From CAZGQY01 sp964528035 (lineage in GTDB: Bacteria > Pseudomonadota > Gammaproteobacteria > Methylococcales > UBA1147), in contig CAZGQY010000013.1 in the NCBI GenBank assembly GCA_964528035.1, positions 1-41,435 on the forward strand: a DNA stretch of 41,435 nucleotides, read 5' to 3'. This document shows, piece by piece, positions 25,112 through 34,691 of the stretch. Below the pieces are notes generated by a model, which was not told the DNA's origin, searched no databases, and worked only from the letters and a program-made list of their open reading frames with translations. The stretch's first letter is position 1, and every line of letters begins with the position of its first letter. Position numbers and translations under genes: made by a program.

Positions 25112-26887
25112 TTAGTTCTGATCAACGCAAGTATATAACCCAGGAAGGAACAATCTAATAATCACGCCACCTTTTGGATTATGTTCTGCCCATATTTTGC
25201 CATTGTGCGCATCAACAACCTCTCTGCAAATTGCCAGACCCAAACCTGTTCCACCCGCTCCATTTTGCGTCATACTACTTTGAACAAATTTACCGAAGAC
25301 TGTTTTCAACTCATTATCTGGGATACCTATACCCTGATCAATAAAGGACAGCAAAACCCCTCTGGTTTTATTCGTATCAGTTAAGCGCTTACCCAAAACC
25401 ATTTCAGTTATATCAAATTCGACACAAATAGAGGAACCTTCCAGTGAATATCTTATCGCATTGCTAATAATATTACTGAATACCTGTAATAGCTTGTTTT
25501 TATCGCATAGAATAACTATAGGCTTTTTTGGTTCAAGGACTTTAAACTCTATTCGTTTAACTTGAATATTAGTTAAATTCTCACTCTCTATCTGGCGAAC
25601 TAAAGAATATAATTCATGGTTCTCAAAATTGAGTTCTTCATTACCCGATTCAAGTTTTGACAGATCCAATAAGTCATTCAGTAGCAGTAACAAACGTTGA
25701 CTAGCTGTTTCAACTCTGGATAGAAAACCATGTACCTTATCTGCTTGGTTATCAGTAAGGGGCAAGGTTTTAAATTGTTTTAAAGCGAGTTTGTTAAAAC
25801 TGATTATTCCATGCAGAGGTGTTCTCAGTTCATGGGATATATTCGCTAAAAATACAGATTTTGCTTTGTTAGCATGCTCAGCTTCTTCTTTGGCAAGCTT
25901 TATATCTTTAACTTGTTCGTCAACTAATTCCTGTAAATGATCACGGTGGTTTTGTAATTGTTCCTCGAATAATTTTCGATCAGTTATTTCAAAATAAATA
26001 CTCAGGTACTGATAGGGTTCTTTATCTTCACCTATAATCGGTGTAGTACTTTCTGTAAACCAGATCGCTTTTTCTTTATCGTCTAAATAACAAGCATCTC
26101 CAACCCAGGGAGTACCTTGCGACAATATTTCTCTTCTTTTTCGAAGTTGCTGCTCGCAATCAGACCGCCCACTGAACTTTACCTGAATATATTGCTCACC
26201 AATAAAATCACTGGGTTTTCTTCCCAGAGTATTGCAAAAATGATCATTTACCTCTATCACGCGAAAATTTTTATCGCGTGTAATAACCCCGGCCGCAAAA
26301 TCTAAAGCGTGTTTTCGATTCTCCCGATCCTTTTCAAGTTGTTTATTAACAATATGATCACTGAAAAAATAAACTAATCCGCAATTCTTATTTTCTAAAT
26401 CAGGAACATTATTTTTCGACGGAGAATTTTTACCATTACTTTTATTTAAAAAAGCATTTTCATGCTGGATGGGCTGAACCACTGAAACATCGAGTAACAG
26501 ATCATAATTCGTTCTATGTCTGGCCAGCAAATGAATATCTGGCGAAACACGTGAGGAGATAAAATAGCGAAGATAAGAATCAACATTACCGTCAGCCCAA
26601 TCTGGACAGGGAATAAGATCCGGAATTTTACGGTTGACAACCTCATCTTCGCAGTAACCGAAAATATTTTGGGCCGCAACGTTAAAATGTTCTACTTCTC
26701 CTTTATTATTGAAAACAATGATGCCCTTCGATGCACTAAGCAATAACGGATCCAATTTCGTTTTAGCATCAACGAGTTCAGAATCAGTCAACGTTGGCTC
26801 TGAATTTCGGTTCTTTAAAGCATTGACGGTATAAACCAATTGAGTAATTTCTTCTAATTCACTAACCACGTATTTTCCATAGAACAT
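25112..26887 (-). CDS. soluble PAS-domain sensor histidine kinase
   Basis: A 591-residue sensor kinase with no membrane segment or signal peptide. It has PAS domains at about 45-175 (KGIIVFNNKGEVEHFN, GYCEDEVV) and 195-315 (VITRDKNFRVIEVND, YFEITDRK), a coiled-coil linker (EEQLQNHRDHLQELVDEQVK), then a HisKA domain with phosphoacceptor His352 in ANISHELRTPLHGI, and an HATPase domain with NIISNAIRYS, DQGIGIPDNE and GTGLGLAICREVV. There is no fused receiver. The likely partner is the receiver protein encoded just upstream (27090-27941), 202 bases away on the same strand. No output promoter or target can be deduced. Confidence 0.9.
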   Translation of the reverse strand: MFYGKYVVSELEEITQLVYTVNALKNRNSEPTLTDSELVDAKTKLDPLLLSASKGIIVFNNKGEVEHFNVAAQNIFGYCEDEVVNRKIPDLIPCPDWADGNVDSYLRYFISSRVSPDIHLLARHRTNYDLLLDVSVVQPIQHENAFLNKSNGKNSPSKNNVPDLENKNCGLVYFFSDHIVNKQLEKDRENRKHALDFAAGVITRDKNFRVIEVNDHFCNTLGRKPSDFIGEQYIQVKFSGRSDCEQQLRKRREILSQGTPWVGDACYLDDKEKAIWFTESTTPIIGEDKEPYQYLSIYFEITDRKLFEEQLQNHRDHLQELVDEQVKDIKLAKEEAEHANKAKSVFLANISHELRTPLHGIISFNKLALKQFKTLPLTDNQADKVHGFLSRVETASQRLLLLLNDLLDLSKLESGNEELNFENHELYSLVRQIESENLTNIQVKRIEFKVLEPKKPIVILCDKNKLLQVFSNIISNAIRYSLEGSSICVEFDITEMVLGKRLTDTNKTRGVLLSFIDQGIGIPDNELKTVFGKFVQSSMTQNGAGGTGLGLAICREVVDAHNGKIWAEHNPKGGVIIRLFLPGLYTCVDQN

Positions 26888-27089
26888 TCAAAATTCGTAA
26901 TAGCGCGATGGTTTTTTGTCTAAACCGTTAGAAAAACAAAGAAGCGCCAAACAAAAACGGAGAGCTTACTGCAGAAAAGTATAGTAGAGATATTAATTTA
27001 GAAGTTTTAACTTAATTAAAAACGATACTTAAGTTTTAGGTATTCATCGGGGTCACAACTAGATACTACAAATCAAGGATAGCGTGTAA

Positions 27090-27941
27090 TCACGCTACAT
27101 TCAGGAATTCCAACAGACCCTGTTTTTTTACTTCGGCCAAAACCAATGGTGGCGCTTCAACAAATTTCAATGTTTTATTTTGCTTGTCGGCAATTCCTTT
27201 AATTAATAGCAACAAAGTAACCATTGATTGAGGCGATTGATGTGCCAACCTGGCCAAGCCACAAACAAAGTCGTCAACAGGCACACTAAACACCGCCTCC
27301 TCAAGACTCTCCAGGTAGTCCATGATGGTTTTACTCTCTATCGATGATTGATGATCGCAGCCTAGTTCCATTTTCAAGCCACCCTCAGTTTCACTGATAC
27401 CAATAATCAATCGATTTTCATCAGTATAAACCTGGTTTTCCTGAGTTAAGCTATCGATCTGTTGGTCAAGACCCAATAGTGGCCCCTTATCCTGAAATAA
27501 ATTTCGCGTCTGAGATAAAAGATCCATAGCCTTCCAAGGCTTAACAAGAAAACCCATTTGCATGGTTTTATCTGAACTTCGTGCAATCTCGAGCACTTTT
27601 AATATAGTGGCTTTTTTACTATCGGAACTGGACACCAGAACTCGAGTCCGTTGTTTTTTCGTCCTGGCGATACTCGCGACCTGCCGCAAAAACTGATAGC
27701 CATTTAAGTTGGGCATATGCAGATCGGTTACGATAAAATCAAAGTCACCCTTAATATAATTCTGCATGGCTTGTGCTCCATCACTCGCTTCTACAGTTCG
27801 AAACCCAGATTCCATCAGCAAATGAGAAATAAGCTCGCGCATCGATCGACTGTCTTCAGCGACCAACGCTTTTAAACCATTACTGTTCTTTACAAAACCT
27901 TCTTCTCCATCAACCTCGAATAACTCTATGTCCATGCTCAC
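27090..27941 (-). CDS. response regulator with receiver domain and STAS-like C-terminal domain
   Basis: A 283-residue protein. The receiver domain (about 22-150) is complete: acidic pair E29/D30 in VAEDSRSM, phosphoacceptor Asp73 in VTDLHMPNLNG, Ser104-106 and Lys134 in FLVKPWK. Residues 175-283 are not a DNA-binding or known enzymatic output domain. The pattern of a strand, a helix (SPQSMVTLLLLIKGIADKQN), a strand (KTLKFVEA) and a terminal helix ending VKKQGLLEFLNVA resembles a STAS (anti-sigma antagonist/MlaB-like) fold, but this is a judgement by eye. A GTG start at 27941 is supported by GGGAG seven bases upstream. It lies between the bat operon and the PAS kinase gene. Confidence 0.85.
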   Translation of the reverse strand: MSMDIELFEVDGEEGFVKNSNGLKALVAEDSRSMRELISHLLMESGFRTVEASDGAQAMQNYIKGDFDFIVTDLHMPNLNGYQFLRQVASIARTKKQRTRVLVSSSDSKKATILKVLEIARSSDKTMQMGFLVKPWKAMDLLSQTRNLFQDKGPLLGLDQQIDSLTQENQVYTDENRLIIGISETEGGLKMELGCDHQSSIESKTIMDYLESLEEAVFSVPVDDFVCGLARLAHQSPQSMVTLLLLIKGIADKQNKTLKFVEAPPLVLAEVKKQGLLEFLNVA

Positions 27942-28196
27942 ATGAAAACTCCCTGCATAAATAACTTAATACTTCTAACATCTATAATATAGACAATATC
28001 AGCTATATTCCTAGTTTCGCTTGGAAATAAATATTTGCTAAACAAACCCTCTGCACATATATAGCAGTTACATTACAATTCGTATTTCCATTGGAAAACA
28101 GAATCCACCCCTACCGATTGCGGCACCGTAAACACCGAACTGACTGAGTGGATAGCAAGTATCAAGTTTCACCTGTTGTTACAATTTGTTGTGAAT

Positions 28197-29921
28197 TCAG
28201 GAACGAAAAAGAGGTTCAAGATTAGAATCTGCGGGCTTAACCGACTGGTTTTTTTTTGCAATAAAACCTTGAAATGCCACCCAACAATCCGAACCAGACC
28301 AGTCTTCAGAACCGGTACTGTAAAGAATATTACTTAAATGGTTTATTTGCGATTTAAGACCCCCACTACACCGCTCGGCCAAGCCCGCTAAATGAAAAGG
28401 TGGTGATTCCGGCCAACGCACACGACCCCATTCAAGCAACGCGTCTTTGGTTTGTTGTGGATCGTGTTGCTTACAGGCCAATTTTATTTTTCGGACTCTT
28501 TTCCGCTCACTTTCAATTTGAATTGAATTTATTGGCTCTGGACTGGCTTTCTTAGAACTAAAGCCCATGTATATCAGCGTTGCGATCCAGCCCATCCCCA
28601 GAAACGCACACAACCATTGCCAATAGGTCGATGTTTCTGTTGAACTTGGCGTTTTGTCTATCGCTGCACTATCAAGGGTGGAGGGCTTTCGCTCCACTTG
28701 AGCCTCATTCTCCACAGTATTTACCTGACTTTTTGTGGGGGATTTTGCTAGAATATTGATTGCAGGTATACGTGCAATTTCCATCTTATCCGTTCGAGTG
28801 TTCCACCAAGGAATTTCGATTGCTTCAATCTGATATTTTCCTCCCTGCGATGGAATCAAAGCCGTTTTCTGTTGCCGCAAACTAAATACCCCATCGTAGC
28901 GTTTTTCTTCCTGTAGCACGGGTTGATCCGGATACGTCTGAAGGTTTCCAGACTGACTGGCATCGACCTTAATAGCTTCGATTTCCGGCAACTGATTCAC
29001 CGGTGCGCCCTGTGCACGAATTGTTAGAGTATGAGTCAGTGGTTCTCCTAACTCTACCGAAGGCGGCGTTTCTGACCAACTTTGCTGGACACTCACAGAT
29101 GCAGCGGGAAACCAATATTTACCTGTAAAACCAGTGGGTTTTCGACGCACATTCAATTGTATCGATTTCGACCGAATTCGTTTACTCTGGGTTCCCTGTC
29201 GGCCAAAGAAACCGCGACTACGCGAAGTATAAATCTCTGCAGTCATTTTCAGTGCGGGTAACAATAATGGCCCACTTTTCTGTGGAAATACGGCATACTT
29301 TCGCTCCGTTACCCGGTATTGCACTCCATTTCTCGCAGTCATGAAGTGTCGATCATCGCCCAATTTTTCTATAATTGCTTCGTCAACCGCCGGTTCACTC
29401 AGACTGGCCTGGGCAAAATCAATTCGATGCAGAACAGTGACTGTATATATTACCTGCGCCTGTACATAGGGGTTTTCAGGTTCTGCCGATACCTCAAGAA
29501 CGATGTCTTCTTTGACCTGAGAAGCAGCATTACTCACAGGTAGAACAGTTATCGGATACGGCTGGCTACTATCCTGACCAAAAGAAATCCCCGGTATTAC
29601 CAAATTACCCTGGGTTTTGGCTAATACCGTCAGTGTCCAACTAACCGATTTGCTGTAGTTGCCATTAATCAGCGAAACGTTACTGCTTTGACTTTGATTC
29701 AATATCTCGAAACCCTGCTTAAGCGGTGTGAAATCCGGCTCACCGTCCGGCGACTGAGTTGCACTGAACACCAACTGAAAAGATTCGTTGAGCTTCACCG
29801 GGTTTCGGTCAGGTCTAACCCCTATTTCTACTGCTCCAGCTGAATGCATCAACGCAATTAGAGTGAAGCCAATCAGCCTTGATATAAAAACAGGGCACTT
29901 TTGCATACGTTTATATTTCAC
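28197..29921 (-). CDS. batD: BatD-family protein
   Basis: A 574-residue exported, membrane-anchored protein of the BatD family. The N-terminal signal peptide ends near HSAGA; then come Ig-like beta domains beginning VEIGVRPDRNPVKLNESFQL, which match the family start. A transmembrane segment lies near residue 440 (WLCAFLGMGWIATLIYMGF), followed by a cytoplasmic tail. BatD forms complexes with BatA-C at the inner membrane; in Bacteroides and Leptospira the operon affects oxygen or stress tolerance. It starts at a GTG (29921) or at the ATG at 29906; no clear ribosome site decides. It is the last gene of the moxR-bat operon, 101 bases after batB/C. Confidence 0.85.
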   Translation of the reverse strand: MKYKRMQKCPVFISRLIGFTLIALMHSAGAVEIGVRPDRNPVKLNESFQLVFSATQSPDGEPDFTPLKQGFEILNQSQSSNVSLINGNYSKSVSWTLTVLAKTQGNLVIPGISFGQDSSQPYPITVLPVSNAASQVKEDIVLEVSAEPENPYVQAQVIYTVTVLHRIDFAQASLSEPAVDEAIIEKLGDDRHFMTARNGVQYRVTERKYAVFPQKSGPLLLPALKMTAEIYTSRSRGFFGRQGTQSKRIRSKSIQLNVRRKPTGFTGKYWFPAASVSVQQSWSETPPSVELGEPLTHTLTIRAQGAPVNQLPEIEAIKVDASQSGNLQTYPDQPVLQEEKRYDGVFSLRQQKTALIPSQGGKYQIEAIEIPWWNTRTDKMEIARIPAINILAKSPTKSQVNTVENEAQVERKPSTLDSAAIDKTPSSTETSTYWQWLCAFLGMGWIATLIYMGFSSKKASPEPINSIQIESERKRVRKIKLACKQHDPQQTKDALLEWGRVRWPESPPFHLAGLAERCSGGLKSQINHLSNILYSTGSEDWSGSDCWVAFQGFIAKKNQSVKPADSNLEPLFRS

Positions 29922-30022
29922 AATGGATTCAATTTTCTATTATCGCAATTTTGAAATTATTCTGGATGTACCACAAAGGATACATGTTACAGATCTACCC
30001 TGAACGCTAAACTGGTTGACCA

Positions 30023-31867
30023 TCACCAGGCATCACTAACCGCATCTCGCCTCGAATTTCTTTGTTTGTATTGGTATTTAAATTTACGTCTCAGCAAGCC
30101 CCCAGGGTCATCTGGAATTCGACGCAACCACTGTTCATTGGCTTCCTGAATCTCTGTTGCCTGTTCGTCCACGTCTGCTTGTTGCACTGCTGCATTTTCA
30201 TCCTTACCTTCTTCAGACTGAGTGCTATCGGGTTGCTGTATCGATTCTGCCTCATCAGTTTGATCATGCTTATCAGATTCATTTTCATCCGAGTGCGACG
30301 CCTGCTCTGGATTTTGCTTTGATTCAGAATCACGGTCAGATTCTGATGAAGTCTGATCCTGCTTGCCTCCCTGCTGTTCTGATTGTTGGTTATTTTCAGA
30401 ACTGCTATCCGTATCATTTGACTCTGAATCCTCATCTTGTCTAGAATTTTCTCCGGATTTCTGCGACTTATCCTGCGACGATTCCTGCTCCTGCATTAAT
30501 TTTTCAATGAGTTCCTTATTGTACCTGGCATCCTTATTCTGGGGATTCTTTAGCAATGCAGACTGGTATTCTTTTATTGCCTCTGGGAAATTCCCCATAC
30601 GAGCCAAAACATTGCCTCTGTTATACGCAGAACCCGCAGCGTCCATTCCCTGAAGAGCCGCCAAAGATGATTTGTAATTTCCTGACGCATATTCAGATGC
30701 AGCCCTCCATTCAGAATTCTCGAACTTTTTTCGGGCTTCATCTATATCGCCACGTTGGAACGCAGAATAACCCTGTTGATCTGGCGTACGCCATAAATCT
30801 TTCCACTGTTGAGCAAATGCCGACTCGGGTAGTGACAGAAAACAACAAAGTAGCACTGCCAGATAGCCCCGTCTGAAAGCTAAGGCCGCAATTGGCAAAA
30901 TAAACAGTATTAACCAGGGCCCTGTTTCGATCCATTGATCGATATGAGATAAATTCTGTTCCTGCTGATCTGCTTCCGGCTGACTGGAAAAAGCATCTAT
31001 AAGCAATCGGATATCACGATCATCTGTCGTAATCTCCTGGTAAATACCGCCCCCTTGTTTCGCTAAAGATTGCAAGGCTACACTCGGCAATTTAGGCACC
31101 ACGATATTGCCCCTGGAATCCTTAACAAAGCCGCCGCTCGCTTGGGAGATAGGCGCCCCATCTCGCGTACCGACACCCAGGACGAACAATGTGTGACTAT
31201 TTGTATTCAACTCTTTAGCCGTCTGTGCGGCATTAGAATCCAAACCATCGGTAATCAAAAGAATATTGCCGGATTGTGTGCCGGATTGCTCCAATAAAGA
31301 TTCTGCCTGCTGTAATGCCAGCGATGCGTGACTTCCCTGAACCGGGATAATTGAGGATTCCAATGCCGACAACTGGTTACTGATGGTCTCTGTGTCATCT
31401 GTCAGCGGAGCCACAGTAAATGCATTGGCTCCATACACTATTAATGCGGTCAAACCCTCTTTACGTTGTTGCAATATGTCAGTGATTTTAAAGCGTGCCC
31501 GTTGCAATCGGCTCGGCTTGATATCCGCTGCATCCATCGACCTGGACAGATCCAATACAATAACTAAAGCGGACTCGTTTCGAAATACTGGCATAGGTAA
31601 TTTCTGCCATGTAGGTCCTGCCAAGGCTACGATACTTACAACAGAAACTGTCGAAAACAGTATCAACGGCCAACGTGAAATCCGTCCCTCTCCATATTCC
31701 AGAATATGAGGTAAAAGTTGTTCATCGCAAATAGTCATCCAGTTACCGCTGGCCAATCGTTGGCGGTACCAGAGCACAAAAAGGATAAAAAACGGTAGTA
31801 ACGCCCAAAACCAGTCAGGACGAAGAAAATGAAACTCGGAAAAATTAAATTGGCTAAACACAATCAA
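30023..31867 (-). CDS. batB: BatB-BatC fusion: VWA domain plus TPR domain
   Basis: A 614-residue fusion. The first half is BatB-like: two N-terminal membrane helices (about 18-33 and 66-83), a VWA domain with a complete metal site DLSRSMD (106-112), and a membrane helix near 310-330. It then continues through a second signal-like stretch (YLAVLLCCFLSLPESAFA) into TPR repeats (about 345-445, with AYNRGNVLARMGNFPEAIKE) as in BatC. Residues 455-575 are very rich in Gln, Ser, Glu and Asp, a disordered acidic linker, before a basic C-terminus. It follows batA by 18 bases. Fused BatB/C is common in Gammaproteobacteria. Confidence 0.88.
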   Translation of the reverse strand: MIVFSQFNFSEFHFLRPDWFWALLPFFILFVLWYRQRLASGNWMTICDEQLLPHILEYGEGRISRWPLILFSTVSVVSIVALAGPTWQKLPMPVFRNESALVIVLDLSRSMDAADIKPSRLQRARFKITDILQQRKEGLTALIVYGANAFTVAPLTDDTETISNQLSALESSIIPVQGSHASLALQQAESLLEQSGTQSGNILLITDGLDSNAAQTAKELNTNSHTLFVLGVGTRDGAPISQASGGFVKDSRGNIVVPKLPSVALQSLAKQGGGIYQEITTDDRDIRLLIDAFSSQPEADQQEQNLSHIDQWIETGPWLILFILPIAALAFRRGYLAVLLCCFLSLPESAFAQQWKDLWRTPDQQGYSAFQRGDIDEARKKFENSEWRAASEYASGNYKSSLAALQGMDAAGSAYNRGNVLARMGNFPEAIKEYQSALLKNPQNKDARYNKELIEKLMQEQESSQDKSQKSGENSRQDEDSESNDTDSSSENNQQSEQQGGKQDQTSSESDRDSESKQNPEQASHSDENESDKHDQTDEAESIQQPDSTQSEEGKDENAAVQQADVDEQATEIQEANEQWLRRIPDDPGGLLRRKFKYQYKQRNSRRDAVSDAW

Positions 31868-31885
31868 TGAACACAGGCGATAAAT

Positions 31886-32914
31886 TTAATTTGATGCATT
31901 CATTTTTCTGCGCATCAGGTTTTCTAAAACCGAAGCAAAGAATAGTTTGTAAGCAACAGCGATTAAAGACATAATCAACCCTGCACCCAAGGGCCAAAAG
32001 TATAGCGCGCTTTTGGGTCTGAAATAATGGCGATCTTTCTCCACGGGTTCCAGACGATCAAGCATTTCATAAATTGCCTCTAACTCCTGACTATCGCGCG
32101 CGCGAAAATACCGGCCACCGGTCTTTTCCGCAATGGCGGTCAGAGTTGTTTCGTCCAGATCCACCGATGGATTTACCCGCCTCGCTCCGAAAAAATCCCG
32201 AATGATCATTTCGTCCGCACCGATACCGACAGTATAAATCTTAAGCTTTTCGCTTGCTGCCAGTTCAGCCGCTTTAAGTGGCGTAACCGAGCCCGCGGTA
32301 TTGGCGCCATCGGTTAATAAAATTAACACGCGATGGCCATCATCATTTTTCCTCAAGCGCTTAACAGCAAGTCCAATCGCATCACCGATTGCTGTTTTTT
32401 CTCCAGCCAAACCAATCGCAGCTTCATCCAAAAAGGTTAATACCGTTTGTCGATCAAAGGTTAGCGGCGCCTGCAAATAAGCCTTATCTCCAAAAAGTAT
32501 TAAACCGATCCGATCTCCAGTACGACGTTCGATAAAACGACTGGCCACTGCTTTGGTTGCCGCCAAACGATCAACAGCTTGATCCTGTATAACGAAATCT
32601 TTTTCCTGCATACTTCCGGAAAGATCCACAGCCATAAGCAAATCGCGCCCATTAACCGCTTGCTCAATCGGTTCCCCCAACCAAACCGGACGAGCACAAG
32701 CGACTATTAACAAACCCCAGATCAAAGCTGCAAGCCATAAATATGCAGAACTTTCCTGCGGATTTCTGCTGCCAGCAGAAAAATGCTCGAAATCTCTAAA
32801 AAAAGGAGTTTTTAGTGCTGCGGAATACTCTTCTTTGACGGTCGGTAAACTGATGCGGACCACCCACGCCAACGGCAATGCAAGAAACGCCCATGGCCAC
32901 TGAAATTCAATCAT
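31886..32914 (-). CDS. batA: BatA-like VWA-domain membrane protein
   Basis: A 342-residue protein with two N-terminal membrane helices, a VWA domain beginning LLMAVDLSGSMQEKDF (metal site D97, S99, S101) and further metal contacts in GEKTAIGDAIGLAV and LLTDGANTAGS, and a C-terminal membrane helix (YFWPLGAGLIMSLIAVAYKL). VWA domains bind protein partners through a metal ion; BatA works with MoxR-type chaperones. It is 211 bases downstream of the DUF4381 gene, and that space is occupied by a repeat (32961-33047), yet the gene order of the operon is preserved. Confidence 0.9.
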   Translation of the reverse strand: MIEFQWPWAFLALPLAWVVRISLPTVKEEYSAALKTPFFRDFEHFSAGSRNPQESSAYLWLAALIWGLLIVACARPVWLGEPIEQAVNGRDLLMAVDLSGSMQEKDFVIQDQAVDRLAATKAVASRFIERRTGDRIGLILFGDKAYLQAPLTFDRQTVLTFLDEAAIGLAGEKTAIGDAIGLAVKRLRKNDDGHRVLILLTDGANTAGSVTPLKAAELAASEKLKIYTVGIGADEMIIRDFFGARRVNPSVDLDETTLTAIAEKTGGRYFRARDSQELEAIYEMLDRLEPVEKDRHYFRPKSALYFWPLGAGLIMSLIAVAYKLFFASVLENLMRRKMNASN

Positions 32915-32960
32915 TTACAATCAACCTATAATAATTTTGCATCTAATCAGTGTAGTTTAG

Positions 32961-33047
32961 TGATCAGGGTGCGAGCCATAATTGTGGAACGTGGGAAACC
33001 ATATAGGTATGCTCTGCTACAACAAACCTGTTGCAGAAACCCGAACA
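32961..33047 (+). repeat. dispersed degenerate intergenic repeat, copy A (best copy)
   Basis: The plus strand reads TGATCAGGGTGCGAGCCATA, GTGGGAAACCAT, and then a hairpin CTGCTACAAC...GTTGCAG (33014-33036) followed by AAACCCG. Related copies lie at 7403-7490, 5960-6046, 14505-14556 and 22460-22533, with cores at 17579-17605 and 21296-21327. All are in intergenic spaces. It fills the gap between DUF4381 and batA. Confidence 0.6.
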
Positions 33048-33125
33048 TTTTAAAGCACGCACACCGCAATAAAATTCAAGCTGAAAGTGACCTGATTTCT
33101 TACAAAAAACACGAAATATTGGGTA

Positions 33126-33644
33126 TTAATCTTTGTCGACTCTATTACCGACAGATGCCATAGAAACCTGATGGCCCGGCAAACATTTTGGTAAGCGGTC
33201 AACCCATTGATCACACAAATCAAACAACTTTTCGGTCTCTAAGTCTGTATTACGACTATACGGCGCCTCGATAAGCGCCCTACCCAAACCTTGAGAAAAA
33301 TCTGTCCTTCCCATAAGCTGGTCAAGAAACAAAAGCCAGGCCTGTCCTGTCAAACTCGCCATTTCTACTCGAAGAAATACGCTTAAGCAAATGCGTCTGA
33401 TTAATATTGACAATTGTTGTACACGTTCAGTTTCCGAGAAATCCTGATTTTGTCTTAGCCGTGCCATTTCCTGTTTAGCCTGCTTTTTGATCACGCCCCG
33501 CTTAATCCACTTCCTTAAGAAAAACACCCCAAAACCAACAACCAGAAGCAAAGCCAGCAAAACCCACCATCCGAGTGCGGGAGGCCACCAACTTATGGCT
33601 TCCGGTAGTTGGTAATCGCGCAATGGAATCTGTGTTGGATCCAT
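33126..33644 (-). CDS. DUF4381 family protein
   Basis: A 172-residue protein with one N-terminal transmembrane segment (ALGWWVLLALLLVVGFGVFFL) and a cytoplasmic helical domain (RVQQLSILIRRICLSVFLR, GQAWLLFLDQLM). The N-terminal DPTQIPLRDYQLPEAISWWPPALGWW is typical of DUF4381 proteins, which occur in gammaproteobacterial moxR/bat operons. Its molecular role is unknown; it may link the VWA proteins to the membrane complex. It begins 3 bases after the DUF58 stop. Confidence 0.85.
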   Translation of the reverse strand: MDPTQIPLRDYQLPEAISWWPPALGWWVLLALLLVVGFGVFFLRKWIKRGVIKKQAKQEMARLRQNQDFSETERVQQLSILIRRICLSVFLRVEMASLTGQAWLLFLDQLMGRTDFSQGLGRALIEAPYSRNTDLETEKLFDLCDQWVDRLPKCLPGHQVSMASVGNRVDKD

Positions 33645-33647
33645 TGA

Positions 33648-34643
33648 TTATCCACTCGCCCGGCGTTGTTCGGACACCAGCTTAGGTAGTATTTCTACGG
33701 TGTCTTCTGTCGTACAGAAATCTACAAATCGCATTCGGCACTTAACAGCCAGAGTCTTTACGCGCGAGTGGCGTTGTTTAAATATTTCCGAGTATTCTGC
33801 AACCTTCGCATGATCTGATGCATTTAATGTCATTCTGCGCATGCCATTACTAATTCGATAGCGGCCACTTTTCGGCAATTCTCGTTCAAAACTATCATAA
33901 ACCAGTATTAAAACCATTTCGCAGTGACGGGCTATACGAACCAAAAGTGATTCGGCTTCATCGTTGAAACCACGAAAATCACTAATCAAAAAAATAACAC
34001 TGCCCGGCTTGGCATGCCGATTAAGATGTTCCAGCGCTTCGACCAAGCTTGTAGCAGGGAGACCGGCTTTTGATTTAGCCCCCCCTTCATGATGTGTAAT
34101 TCCCTGCCAGCCCAAACGACCCGACAAATCAGCCAGGTTCTTCAAAAAGTGTAATATAGCCTGATTGCCCCGCCGTGGCTTAAAATCCACTATTTCATGG
34201 TCAGTGAAAATCTGTCCACCCACCCGATCACTGTGTTGATTACTGCTCCAGGCCATCAACGCCGCCAATTTAGCCGCCACCACCGATTTAAACGCGCCCT
34301 GCGTGGCAAAAAACATCGGTGAACGATAATCAACCGAAAGAAAAACCGGACGTTCTCTTTCCTCTCTGTACAATTTTGTATGCGGCTTACCCGTACGGGC
34401 CGTTACCCGCCAATCCAGGCTACGAACATCATCACCCGGCATATACAGTCGAACTTCGTCAAACTCCATACCTCGACCTTTTATTTTTGACAAGTAACTG
34501 CCGCTAAGAATCGCGCGTATATTCATATGTTTTAGAGAAACGCCCAAAACCTGATACCGCAACTTTATCAAGTCCTTTAAACAAACCTGGACACGCTCGT
34601 TTACTGATGGATTGTTTTTCACAGATGCTAAAGAATCAGACAT
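33648..34643 (-). CDS. DUF58 family protein
   Basis: A 331-residue cytoplasmic protein of the DUF58 family, which has a VWA-like fold and is always near moxR. The diagnostic region is GRGMEFDEVRLYMPGDDVRS-LDWRVTARTGKP-HTKLYREERERPV. The start is taken as the ATG at 34643, with AGGC upstream; a TTG at 34688 would add 15 residues that do not fit the family. It lies 48 bases after moxR and 3 bases before the DUF4381 gene. Its substrate is unknown. Confidence 0.9.
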   Translation of the reverse strand: MSDSLASVKNNPSVNERVQVCLKDLIKLRYQVLGVSLKHMNIRAILSGSYLSKIKGRGMEFDEVRLYMPGDDVRSLDWRVTARTGKPHTKLYREERERPVFLSVDYRSPMFFATQGAFKSVVAAKLAALMAWSSNQHSDRVGGQIFTDHEIVDFKPRRGNQAILHFLKNLADLSGRLGWQGITHHEGGAKSKAGLPATSLVEALEHLNRHAKPGSVIFLISDFRGFNDEAESLLVRIARHCEMVLILVYDSFERELPKSGRYRISNGMRRMTLNASDHAKVAEYSEIFKQRHSRVKTLAVKCRMRFVDFCTTEDTVEILPKLVSEQRRASG

Positions 34644-34691
34644 GCCTATTACACAGCTTATCGACTGGAAAAATGAAAACCCACTCAAAAA

